From Amylostereum areolatum (Eukaryota; Basidiomycota; Agaricomycetes; Russulales; Stereaceae), in assembly GCA_012932865.1 (NCBI GenBank), contig SAXG01000004.1, forward strand, positions 806,001 to 870,000: DNA of 64,000 nt. The letters run 5' to 3'. Below, piece by piece: positions 13,546-23,817 of the stretch. The notes under the pieces are model-generated. The model did no database searches. It had not been told where the DNA came from and saw nothing but the letters and a program-made list of their open reading frames with translations. Position 1 is the first letter of the stretch, and every line of letters begins with the position of its first letter. A program made the translations under genes and the position numbers.

Positions 13546-15822
13546 TTACCGGAACTTCTTCAACGGATCGCTCTTCTTCTTACCTCCACGCCCCCCGCCG
13601 CCGCCGAACTTGCCGCCTCGTCCCCTCCCCCGTCCGCGCCCACGCCCCTTCGTAAACGGAACGAAGCCCACATCCTGGCCTCCGCCCCCTTCTGCGCCTT
13701 CCAGAGGCACGGGGGCAGTGCCCTGGACAGGTGCGATACGCGGAAGGAGGTATTTTGGCACATGCTTCATGTGTGACTGTACGCGTGTCGGATGCAATGG
13801 CTTGTCATGTCGGAGGTACTCCAGGTCAAGCGGGTTATCCTCGAAGTGAGCCTAGGAAGTAAGTAGTTTAGCATCGCAAACAAACCGAAAGAACCGACAC
13901 ACACCTTGAGCTTGTCCGAGTTGAGAATCTCGCGTTTGAGCTCCTTCACCCTGGCCTCCTTCACCGCACTCTTCGTCACCGCACGCAGCGCGTCCTCCAT
14001 CCGATACCGAAACGCTTCGACCTGCTTCATGTCGAATTTGTACTCCTTGACCTTGCTCCCCCGCGCGCCCTGCTCCTTCTCTACTCGTGCCCACACCTTC
14101 TCGTCTTTCTTCGTGCTCTCCACACCTCCGATCACCTTGTGTTTACCGAATTCGTCCGCAGGGAGCACAAATGACAACGCCATTCCCGAGCGGCCTGCGC
14201 GCGCGGTGCGGCCCACACGATGTGTGTATGAGCGCGCGGAAGTGGGGAGATCGAAGTTCAGCACGCAGGCAACATCGATGAAGTCGACGCCGCGGGTGAC
14301 ACCGTATTCGGCGTCGGTTTTTCGAGTTTTACGCTTGCGCGAGGTGGAGGGATTGGCAGAAGGCGGTGGGGTACCGCGTTTTCGTTTTTTGGATGAGCTG
14401 GGGCCTGCCTCCGCCCCATCGTCAGTGCCAGTGTCGGCTCCAATCCCGGCCTCAGATACAGGTTGCCGTTGTGTTGAGACGACTGGACAAACCATTAGGT
14501 CAGACAGAGCAAATAGCAGGTGTAAAATCCACATACAGTCGTCTTCAGCATCGTTTTCTCCGTCCACAAGTTCTGGTTCTACATCGTCCTCGTCCTGTTC
14601 GCCCTTTCCGCCTTCATCCGTTGCGATGATATAATCGTACACGCCTTTGTTGAACTCTTGAACAACGTGGTATCTTGAGTTAAGGGGCAGCTCCGAATTA
14701 AGCACGCAGCTTTTGACGGAAAATTGCTCCAGGAAGAGCTTGAGGCGATAGCACCGATCCACGTCGTTGACAAAGAGGATACATTTTCCCTTAATGAGTT
14801 TGAGCTTGAGGATAACGTACGTGAGGAGAAACTTGTCGACTTCCGAGCAGCTGTTGATAGCGGGGTTGGAATAAGCACTTACGAGATACGGAAGAACTCA
14901 CTGGACGAAATATTGGCTGAGGTTGGCAGCCTCGTCTTCATCCTCCTCGAGCTTCAAGGTGACCTAGACCGCACTCAGCAGGCATCTATGGGATGAGGAA
15001 AGATAACGCACTGGATTCCTAAGGGTCAGTCCCTTCAGCTTCTCGACATCTTCCGTCATGGTAGCGCTCATGAGAAAGCTCTGGTGAACCTTGGGGAGAT
15101 AGCCCCCTTGGAAGATCTGACGAACATCGTCGTCGTGTCCATATGACAGAATAAGGTCGGCTTCGTCTATGACGAGAGATTCGAGGGCAGCCAAGGACAA
15201 TGCCTTCGACGATCGGTGAGATACTGCTGAGCAACCAGTTGAGATGCATACCTTTGACTGCAAAAGGCCAAGTACTTTTGATGGAGTTCCAATTACGACG
15301 TCCGGCTTGTCAGCGAGCAGTGTTCTAGATGGAATGAGTCAAACGGGTCAAGACAGATTCAAACGAACTGACCGTTGAAGTTGTGCGCTCGTCCCACTTG
15401 CGACGCTCGCTAGCAACACATCCTCTTCGCAGTACTTCACAATGCCCCTTAGATGGGTCAAGACCTGTTCTGCAAGCTCCTTCGTCGGGACAAGGATCAA
15501 AGCCCGCGTGCACCGTCTGCTCTCGTCTCCCAAGGGAAGCGACTATTCGCATTGACAGTTCAATTAGTGCACAGTAAGTTGAGAGTCAAAACGCACCTAC
15601 AGATTTTGCATTGAGAACTTTTTGTACGAGAGGGATACAATAGGCAGCGGTCTTTCCGCTGCCGGTACGGGCACGCGCGAGTACGTCGCGGTTTTCGAGG
15701 GCGAGGGGGATGGCCTTTTGTTGAACAAGAGTGGGCCGTCCAAAGCCGAGGTCAGCGAGCGCCTTGAGGAGAAGGGGGGATAGGATGTTCGTGAAGGAAG
15801 CGAAGGAACGTGAATCTGCCAT
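13546..15822 (-). CDS. DBP9: DEAD-box RNA helicase Dbp9/DDX56
   Basis: Exons 15822-15601, 15542-15373, 15324-15252, 15203-15012, 14963-14902, 14850-14537, 14482-13905 and 13851-13546 give 638 residues. Helicase motifs in order: Q motif region, ARTGSGKT (Walker A), PTKELAEQ (Ia), GTPSKVL (Ib), DEAD (II), SAT (III), IIATDE (V) and [13 protein letters not shown] (VI). The [19 protein letters not shown] block and the acidic/basic insert before motif VI are typical of Dbp9, a nucleolar helicase needed for 60S subunit assembly. The C-terminus has an RG-repeat (RGRGRG) and Gly-rich tail suited to RNA binding. Intron 14483-14536 is 54 nt without a stop, so its retention would insert 18 mostly hydrophobic residues. 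Confidence 0.93.
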
Positions 15823-15880
15823 GGCCGCGAGCGATCAGCCAAAGTCAAAGCAAAAAGCCGCGCTCGAAAACTCGGATTTA

Positions 15881-15888
15881 TCACGTGA
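15881..15888. promoter_or_regulatory. TCACGTGA palindrome (Cbf1/E-box type)
   Basis: A perfect 8-bp palindrome containing CACGTG, 59 bp upstream of the DBP9 start and 92 bp upstream of the ADE1 start. CACGTGA is the site of Cbf1-type bHLH factors, which act at ribosomal genes in several fungi. Confidence 0.55.
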
Positions 15889-15895
15889 CCTCCCG

Positions 15896-15907
15896 AACCC
15901 TAACCCT
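15896..15907. promoter_or_regulatory. Telobox (AACCCTAACCCT)
   Basis: Two telomere-like units in tandem, 74-85 bp upstream of the DBP9 start. Tbf1-type Myb factors bind this motif at ribosomal and ribosome-biogenesis promoters in many fungi. An internal position next to a ribosome-biogenesis gene favours a regulatory role over a telomere relic. Confidence 0.5.
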
Positions 15908-15927
15908 AGATCGAGGGTATATGTTCG

Positions 15928-15935
15928 TGACGTCA
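15928..15935. promoter_or_regulatory. TGACGTCA (ATF/CREB-type site)
   Basis: A perfect CRE palindrome 45-52 bp upstream of the ADE1 start codon. bZIP factors of the ATF/CREB or Gcn4-related type bind it; its position suits control of a biosynthetic gene. Confidence 0.5.
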
Positions 15936-15979
15936 AAGCAGATTTGGATTTCTCGGTTCTCATCTTCGCGCCGTCGATC

Positions 15980-17091
15980 ATGTCTGCACTCATCCATTCC
16001 GACTTACCCGGCCTCCAGCTCATCTCCAAGGGAAAAGTGCGCGACATTTACTCGACATCTTCCCCCGACCACCTCCTCTTCGTCGCCAGCGACCGTATAT
16101 CCGCCTACGATGTCATCCTCCAAAACGGGATTCCGGACAAGGGCAAACTCCTCACACAGATCTCGCTCTTCTGGTTCCATAAACTGCAGCCCATAATCCA
16201 ACACCATGTCGTGACCGCCGATGTAGATTTGATGCCTCCAGAAGTTCGTCCTTACAAGGCGCAGTTGGACGGTCGTGCCATGCTGGTTCGAAAAGCCAAG
16301 GTCGTCCCTCTTGAGGGTATCGTGCGTGGATACCTCACAGGTGCGTTCTCCGATCGTCAACGTGATTGAAAAGTAATTACATTTATCAAATCAGGTTCTG
16401 CATGGGCAGAATACAAGAAATCGGGGACCGTCCACGGTATCCGCCTTCCGCCGGGTCTGACCGAGTCATCGAAGCTCCAAACACCGCTTTTCACGCCATC
16501 GACCAAGGCTGAACAGGGAGAACACGACGAGAACATCTCTCCGGAACGAGGTATATCTCTCTCAATGTGTTCTACAATCTATATGTTGTTCACGGCACTT
16601 CAGCTGCCGCACTTATCGGTCAAGACCTCTACGACAGAGTATCCTCCGTCGCGATCCAACTCTACACGACCGCCTCAGAATATGCGCACTCACGAGGGCT
16701 CATTCTTGCCGACACCAAATTTGAATTCGGACTGGTGTCCGCATCATCCCCGGAAGAGGCGTCGCTCACGCTTTCTTCCTCCCCTTCACTTTCCTCCGAG
16801 GTCACGACGACGATTGCACCCCCCGCGACCGACAACCTCATACTCATCGACGAAGCACTTACGCCTGACTCATCACGCTACTGGCCGCTCGATGGTTATG
16901 CGCCTGGGGGACCACAGCCTAGTTTCGACAAGCAATACCTACGTGATTGGCTTACCGCCGTAGGTTTTCGCAAAGGTCTTGAAGGGGGTAAGGACGGCCA
17001 AGGAGGATGGACCATGACCGAAGAGGTTGTAGAGGGTACACGGGAACGATACGTAGAAGCACGAGACCGACTGATCGGGGCGACATCGTAG
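15980..17091 (+). CDS. ADE1: SAICAR synthetase (phosphoribosylaminoimidazole-succinocarboxamide synthase)
   Basis: Exons 15980-16340, 16395-16550 and 16604-17091 encode 334 residues, a little longer than the yeast enzyme. It joins CAIR and aspartate using ATP in step 7 of de novo purine synthesis, in the cytosol. The N-terminal [18 protein letters not shown], the VRGYLTGSAWAEY block, the [11 protein letters not shown] signature and LADTKFEFG are all present. A low-complexity Ser/Thr-rich insert follows LADTKFEFG. The start was chosen because the short leader [14 protein letters not shown] matches the family; upstream codons have no start in frame after the divergent promoter. It is head-to-head with DBP9, 157 bp apart. 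Confidence 0.95.
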
Positions 17092-17489
17092 ACGAATACG
17101 AGATGAAAAAACCTGTCGGATGCAGAAGCATGGTTGCATGTACGTTATACGATATCTCTGCGCAAATGGCTGTTCAGGCCGCTACTTGCATTTCCCCCCT
17201 TCAAGACATAGACTTGTGACGAAAGGCTATGATGTTGAATTATTGCAGGTGAGATTGATACTCATACACAATGATCAAATCGTACACGATCGATGTACTA
17301 CGATACTACAACAAACGTACAGCAACAGCAAAATAAGTAATGTCAGCAGAGTCTAATGCAAACGTGAACGTGAGGGGATAGCAAACATAAAGGTATACAT
17401 CACAGTCATAGGTGCTTCTAATGCATCCTCGAGTCCGGGGTCCTATGCGCCAGCAACAGCGCCACGATTTTGGACAATCAGGCTGCTCT
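17092..17489. other. Convergent 3' intergenic region ADE1 / ZIP
   Basis: 398 bp of moderately AT-rich sequence between two stop codons, with no coding signal. It presumably holds both polyadenylation sites. Confidence 0.5.
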
Positions 17490-18895
17490 TCATGCCCACT
17501 TGCCCAAGAGGGCCATCAACGCACACCCCGCCAACATACATGCAACGGCATACGCAACTCTGCCGTTGCTGGCTTCGCGCATTTGAGGGTTAAACAGAAA
17601 TTCGTGTGCGAGAAGCTCGACAAGACCGGTGTAAATGAGAATCCCTGAACTCGTTGCGTCGAGCACGCCCGATATGATACTTGCCCTTGTGCTGCCGGGA
17701 TTGTATGACGAGCGGACGCCGAGGCCTGCTGCTATGCCCACCGGAGTTGTGATCCCATAGGCCATAGCGGCAACGACCGGCACCCACGATAGGTGTGGCG
17801 GTAAGTGCATAAACGCTAGACGAGAGCCTAGGCCGAGACCCTCGAATGTTTCTGCAAGGCAAGATGAGCACCGATATGTAACATGTGGAGTGGCGACTCA
17901 CGGTGAAAGACGAGAACGACAAAAAGAACTTTGAAGTCCGGGTCCACGGCCAGTGTTAATCCGATGAGGACGCTATCCGCGAAAGTCAGACGCCATACCC
18001 AAAGAGGAACACCTGCACGCACCTGTGGAGCATGACACCAAACTCCAGGATCGCGACACCGAGGACTTGTGCTATCGCGGAGTCGTCCATTGTGTGGTCG
18101 TGCCTCTCGCGCCCATGGGTATGCACATGTCCAGCTCCCTCTGCGTGTTCTTTCTCGCTGAAGGAGAGCTGGTTCTCCACGTCTTCCGAGGCTGTCTCCA
18201 TCGCGATGTCATCCTCTGACGTCGCAGGCCTGGCTTCCGGACCATGGGCAGAGTGGCCACCCACACCATGACCGTGGACATCTACCACGAGAGATGAACA
18301 AAAATAGCCATAGCGCTAGGATCACACACACGCACCATACTGAACACCGAGCCGTTTGAGCTGGGCGGTGCCGACGCGGAAGGCAAGCAACTCGATGATG
18401 AAGATGAAGAATATCGAACCCATAGAGATTGCGAGGGCATAGGGCTAGAAGCAACAAAAACGACGTCAACGGAGATTTGATGATAGAAAGGCTGGTCACG
18501 GCGCACGTAGTCAGACCAGCCATCTGCCAGACACGGTGAGCCCAACGCGTCCAGAGCGGGGGATAGTAGATGGATAAATGCGGTGGCAATCTAACATCGC
18601 CGGGTCAAGATCGTGTACGACGGTGTAAAACGAATGACACGCACGATAACGCCTGATCCAAAGTACTTCGCAAAGCTGCAGAAAAAACGCCGGTGAGACT
18701 CGAGTAGGCATGTAAAAGTGGCGACACGCACTCAAACAGAGCGATTGGGACGTTGAGCCATTTTGTACGTTTAGCGAGAACGGGGAAGAGTGCCCCAGAC
18801 GTGCTGCCGACCCAGATGACGAAGATGGAAGCGATGCGGAGGCCTTGAAGGCTGGTTGAGCCACCGCCGGATCCACAGTTGAGGTCGTCAGCCAT
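17490..18895 (-). CDS. ZIP-family zinc/iron transporter (plasma-membrane Zrt type)
   Basis: Exons 18895-18732, 18675-18645, 18590-18507, 18444-18336, 18281-18023, 17972-17902 and 17851-17490 encode 359 residues with eight predicted membrane helices. The intracellular loop between helices III and IV is His-rich (HGHGVGGHSAHG and HVHTHGRERHDH). Helix IV carries HSVLIGLTLAVD, and the metal-site sequences HQTFEGLGLG and VELLAHEF follow. These match fungal Zrt1/Zrt2 importers of Zn2+ or Fe2+. The N-terminus DLNCGSGGGS lacks a cleavable signal. I see no clear Zap1-type zinc-response element upstream. Confidence 0.92.
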
Positions 18896-19689
18896 ATATT
18901 GGGAGGAAATGGGACCGGGGCTGAGGGAATGGCGAAGACCTCAAGCGAGAGGAGGGGAATATATGGGATAGGGAAAGGGGGAAAGGGTGGAAGGGGAGGC
19001 CGGTGAAAGACGGGGGGTGGTCACTGGTGGTCATGACCGCTGCAAGATGCGTGCCAGCCAATCAGAGCACGCGCAGAGTGAGTACCCTACCGGACTTGCC
19101 TATCTAGATCCCCCGTGACCAATCACGACGCGTCGGATTCCAGAGCCCGAGCCGTGGGATTCGACCGCGAAGGTTCGTCTGGCAAAACGAGAACGCCCCG
19201 TTGTGCCGTCATGAGGCAGCGGCTGCTGCGTAATCGATGAGCTATGCGCGACAAAGGATTTCGTCTGGCAGAGACGTGCTCTTCATGTACATGAGACGAC
19301 GTGCTTGTAGGTAGCCTTCATGTGTCTGTCATGATGCTGAGCTCGAGGTGGACGTGGACCGAGAGCGCGCAAACACGGCAGAACCTTGTCTGTTTCCCCG
19401 CCCACTACATTACAAGACCGCGTTCCTCTTTCGCGATACTGGACCGGTCGACCGGACGGCTATGCGGCTTATCTGGACGTTTCTTTCAACGATCGTCATC
19501 GAAGATCGTCGCCTACAAACCTGAGTTACCTGACGCTTGCTCTACTCTCGCCACCTGCATAATCGCGGCCCGTGATCGTGATGCCTGCAAATTATACATC
19601 TCGGGCTGTAGCTTGCCTCAGTGTAAAAAAGACGGTCGTCGTTCATTGGCATGGGAGAAGACGAATGATCAGTGTTTGCGGGGGAAATA
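18896..19689. other. Intergenic region upstream of the ZIP transporter
   Basis: 794 bp. The first 130 bp are G/A-rich on the + strand (pyrimidine-rich in the ZIP direction). A 130-codon + frame at 19301-19693 lacks an ATG at its start and any domain. Nothing else was identified. Confidence 0.45.
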
Positions 19690-21187
19690 CTAACCGACGA
19701 CAGCTGGTGAGTCCGAACCCTCCCGCAAAGCCCGCGCTTCCACCTCATCACTGAGTCCATGCATAAAGTCAACAGATAGACGATTGACCTGAGCTTCGTA
19801 AAACATCAGTTTGGCAACTGTCGAGTTCGGGGACCTTTCTCCCGATGCTCTGGCTGTCACCGAAGGGTCCCCCTGGGACAGGAAGAGTTGGTGAAGATCA
19901 GACAGTGCAAGGATAGCGTTGATGTGCAAAGAAGCCTCCAAAGCTGATTCTGGTGACGAAGATGAGCTATCGATAGGGATGACCCGTCGAGGGTGCAATA
20001 GAGTGGCGACGTCTTGAAGGAGGAGTGTGAAAAGCGCCGGTGTGACGGTGCCCTGAACGAAGCACAAGTAAGCATCTAAGTGGCAGTGTTTGTAGAATAC
20101 CGTACCGGTTCGAATCGTGACCATACGTCTGTTACAGCAGCGTCGAGTGTTTCCAAGATCGTTTTGGACCGTTTGTCAGGAAGAAAGGGCACCAGTTTCC
20201 GTATTGTATCCCGGGCATCGGCTGGGGACGAGAAAGACGGATGTGAAAGGGGAGAATACGCGAAATGCCGCGTGATATATGCATACGCAAGGCTGATGGA
20301 TTGACTGTCAGTCACAAGAGGTAAAGGGACGAAAGTGGCCTACAAAATCGCAACGAGATTGTATGCCAGTGGAAAGGATGGCAGAGGTTGGAAGGAGTTG
20401 AGAGATGAAGGTATGACCATGATATCGGGTTTGTCGCCTTTTGTTTTTGGCACGTTGGAGTTCGCAGCCGATATATGCGAGGATAAAGGTGCAGGTGCGT
20501 CTGACACCTCCCACCAGGGTGTGCGCACGTCCTCCATTATAGACGGGCTCGCGAGCAGCTCCTGCGCAAGCTCTGATGATGGATCCCGAACCGCATTGAG
20601 AAACCTGGACCGTTCCGCGGGAGTAAGTGTTGCCCATAACTGGTCATAAGATGCGTCATCTGCAACAGAACCATTTAGGCTCGCTGAACGCAGGATAGCA
20701 TATCACATACCTAGATCAAGGCCTGCAAGTCTTTTTTCTAGAACTTCCCCTTCGTTGTCGTCGTCATTATCTATATTCTCAAATGGATCATCCAGATTAT
20801 CTTCCTCAAACCGTTTGAGGAGGTCCATCATCTGTTTGCGTTCCTCTATAGACTTGGACGGCGTAGTGTTTATGTCGGACTCAAGTTGAGTGCGATAAAA
20901 TGACTCTGAGCATTGAGCATGGCCCTGTGTAAGGTCTCTGATATTTGTATCTTGTGTTAATCCCATGCAGTCAAACAACGCACTTCTGAACGAAAACAAG
21001 GGATGGAGCAATAGGCCAAGTTGCAGCGAGGACATGTATATCGTGAAAACTGTCGACGGCATCTGTGGTTTAAATGAGGACCTGAGGGTGTATTATGTCA
21101 ATGGTATCTTTACATGCCGCAAGAGACTTTCTCGGTCTGATCGACAGCATTGGCTTGAGCAGGCGTAAGAATATCGTCCGAGGACAT
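19690..21187 (-). CDS. HIT-type zinc finger protein, ZNHIT2-like
   Basis: Exons 21187-21114, 21062-20984, 20924-20711, 20659-20344, 20292-20106 and 20052-19690 encode 410 residues. After a 22-residue leader comes a zf-HIT module with all eight ligands: CGIC, YTCPRC, YCSIPC and H-x2-C, then the family block SESFYRxQLESD. The following acidic segment and the helical C-terminal part (WATLTPAERSRFL, PLAYNLVAIL, AYAYITRHFAYSP) match ZNHIT2 and its fungal homologues. In animals ZNHIT2 links the R2TP/Rvb1-Rvb2 assembly system to U5 snRNP maturation; the same role here is an inference. The exon carrying most of the zinc finger is only 79 nt. It is divergent from RAM1, 156 bp apart. Confidence 0.88.
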
Positions 21188-21343
21188 GGTTGTGGAAGAC
21201 AAGAACGAGCGGCCCGCCACGCCGGCCAGGTGAGAACAATTGAACGTTCCCAAACTGTTCCACTGTGCGGCGCAATATGCTCAGATGATCCTTGCTTCTC
21301 ACCTTCACTCAAACCACATATCATCGTCTTTCATCGCTACTAT
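21188..21343. promoter_or_regulatory. Bidirectional promoter, ZNHIT2-like / RAM1
   Basis: Only 156 bp separate the two start codons, so one nucleosome-free region must serve both. No TATA box is obvious. Confidence 0.6.
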
Positions 21344-23180
21344 ATGTCGGGTACTGTACGACCAAAACATACGCCTGATGACGGATATCCGTCCAAGACG
21401 TCCTTTCTCCAAACTGAAACCGAGGACGTCCTTCAATCGCACAAAGCCGACGACCCTCCTACCCTGAACAAGAACGCTCATCTCCAATTTCTCGTTCGCA
21501 ATCTCGTCCAGGGATTTCCTGCACGATATGTTAGCCAGGATGCTAGCCAGCCTTGGCTCATGTTCTGGACGCTGCAGAGCTTCAGTGCGCTTCAGGTTGG
21601 AATTGATCCTACCAATAAACAGAGGTGCGTCATGCGTTTGGTAGAAATGAGCGCGATTCTAAGGAATGAAACAGGGCGATCGATACCATAATGAAGTGGC
21701 AACACCCAGATGGAGGCTTTGCGGGCGGACCAGGACAATCGGCCCATCTCCTCGCGACGTACGCCTCGGTGTGCTCCCTCGCGATCGTAGGGAGGCCAGG
21801 GCCGGGGGGCGGATGGGACGAGATAGACAGGTATGTGCTAAATTGTGCAATTAGGAAGTCGGCTGAAACGTACAAGGGAGAAATTGTACAAGTTCTACAT
21901 GTCGCTCAAGCAACCTGACGGCTCGTTCATTGTGGCACGGCATGCAGAAGTTGATGTTCGGTACGCTTGTTGACTTATCTTCCTGATGAACGATTTTTCA
22001 TATTTGCTTCATGAATTCAGTGGAATATATTGCCTGCTTGTCGTTGCCTATCTTCTCAACATACTCACACCCGAACTTATCGAGGGTACTGCGGCGTTCA
22101 TTGCATCCTGCCAGACGTACGAGGGAGGCTTCTCATCGGCCTCACACCCATATTATGTTGCCCAACCGGATGAAAATTCTCCCCCAATTTGCTTATCCTC
22201 CCCACGTCCAACGCTAGGCGAAGCCCATGGGGGCTACAGTTACTGCTCGCTCGCTGCTTGGGTGTTCCTGCAGCCGTTCTTACCACCATCAGGCGGTCCT
22301 AAGATCGACAAAAAGCGACTTCTGCGGTGGGCTGTAAGTATGCAGGGGTCGGAGATCGAGGTCGGAGGGTTCAAAGGACGAACGAACAAGCTCGTGGATG
22401 GGTGCTATTCGTGGTGGGTGGGTGGAGAGTTTTCATTGATGGAGGCGCTTGGCATTTCGGGGATCGCGCGCCACAGTGGGGGTCATGAACACGAAGACCG
22501 TAGTAGCGAAGACGGCTGGGACGATCTGGAGGGTATGTTTGCTTCCATCGGACCTCCGCACTGGGTTGACGGCGGAGACTAGACTCTATCTTCAACCGGA
22601 AGGCTTTGCAAGAGTACATCCTGCTCACGGGGCAGGCACCGACAGGTGGGCTGCGAGATAAGCCTCCAAAGTTCGTTGTCCGTTTTCCATTGGGCGGGTA
22701 TATGAGCTGAATGGTCCCTCTATAGACACCCAGATGCATACCACACTCTTTACTGTCTCTCTGGCTTGTCTGCGGCGCAACACAGAGTGTCGCCATCTGC
22801 GTCGCGTCGCTCGGAGCTTCATGCTGCTTGGACACCCCTGGCAGGCAAGTCAACCTTTCAGGCGTCTATGCAAGATGTTGATTGAGAATGCAGGTTCACC
22901 CGAGGATATCAATGTCTTCAAGAAGCAGGCATTTACAGAAGCATTATGCTGGACTGAGGAGGAAGGTGGATCTACAGTCATTGGTCCTTCCAGCAATCGA
23001 GTGGTATGCGCAAATCGACACCCTCTCCCGCTTTGTCCTGGCCTGATGTCTCTGCTGCAGAACGCTACTCACCCTCTTTTCAATCTAACAATGACGCACA
23101 CCGAGGGAATCATGGGTCACTTCTACCGGCAGACGATTCCAAAGCGACCAGTGACGATGCCATCAAAGGTAGCGAAATGA
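21344..23180 (+). CDS. RAM1: Protein farnesyltransferase beta subunit
   Basis: Exons 21344-21624, 21675-21830, 21877-21960, 22021-22532, 22583-22670, 22726-22844, 22894-23003 and 23061-23180 give 489 residues. The alpha-alpha barrel repeats are visible (QPWLMFWTLQSF, HPDGGFAGGPGQ, QPDGSFIV, EGGFSSASHP, AHGGYSYCSLAAW, VGGFKGRTNKLVDG). Zinc ligands are the Asp and Cys of LVDGCYSWWVGG and the His of DAYHTLYCLSG. Paired with the alpha subunit it attaches farnesyl to CaaX proteins such as Ras and mating pheromones. Intron 22845-22893 has a classic GCAAGT donor; using it gives the conserved AFTEALCWTEEEGGS block. A 20-30 residue acidic/His insert follows the SLMEALG block. Confidence 0.95.
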
Positions 23181-23817
23181 TGTGCCGGCTGGTAGCAGGG
23201 AATTTTAAAGGAATGCATCTGAAGGGAAACTGTATTTTTTAGCGCGCTCGGGCTGTCCTGTCTATTCGTTCTTACTTGTATTTTGCTGCTAAGGAATACT
23301 CGCTATTCATCATATTGAGCGCTGGCGCTGAGCTGCGAGCGCGCACCTTAGCAGGCCCTTGGACTCGGGCCACGAAACACAAGTAAGACCTACTACTACA
23401 TACTTAGGTTCCTCTGGATTCCTTCGCGCTATACCTATCTACATCCATACACGTTTGCTTTCCTTCCATCAAATCTAAATTTCAAACGTGTCGTTTGTAA
23501 ATATCGGACATCATTTTACAACCAGAACGACTGTCTTCTGGTAAGGTCAGCCACGGAGACTACCAGTACCAAACCTCCCTCCAAGTAAGCTACATATGTT
23601 CTTTCGCTGGGATTGCAGCGTGTGTATCCCCGGAATAACAGAAACAAACGTTAGCTATATAGGCTACACAGAGATACAAATAGTACTGGTATTGTAATCG
23701 ATCAATTCCTATATCCAAACGAGTAACGGACTCTGACTGTAAATGGCGTGCGACGCTCTATAAGATATGCCTGAGTGAAGCCAAGTGGCGGGTATGGTAG
23801 TCTGCGATTCTACATCT
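23181..23817. other. Convergent intergenic region
   Basis: 637 bp between the RAM1 stop and the stop of the next gene. AT-richer than coding sequence, with no open frame of note and no repeat recognised. Confidence 0.5.

Noticed and set aside
15896..15907. Telomere-like AACCCTAACCCT as a possible internal telomere relic
   Set aside because: Only two units, embedded in a short promoter of a ribosome-biogenesis gene; a regulatory telobox explains it better.
19301..19693. A 130-codon + frame upstream of ZNHIT2-like
   Set aside because: No ATG at its 5' end, no domain, and it lies in the ZIP promoter region.
20105..20118. GGTTCGAATC resembling a tRNA T-arm
   Set aside because: It lies inside the ZNHIT2-like coding exon, and no acceptor stem or anticodon arm could be folded around it.
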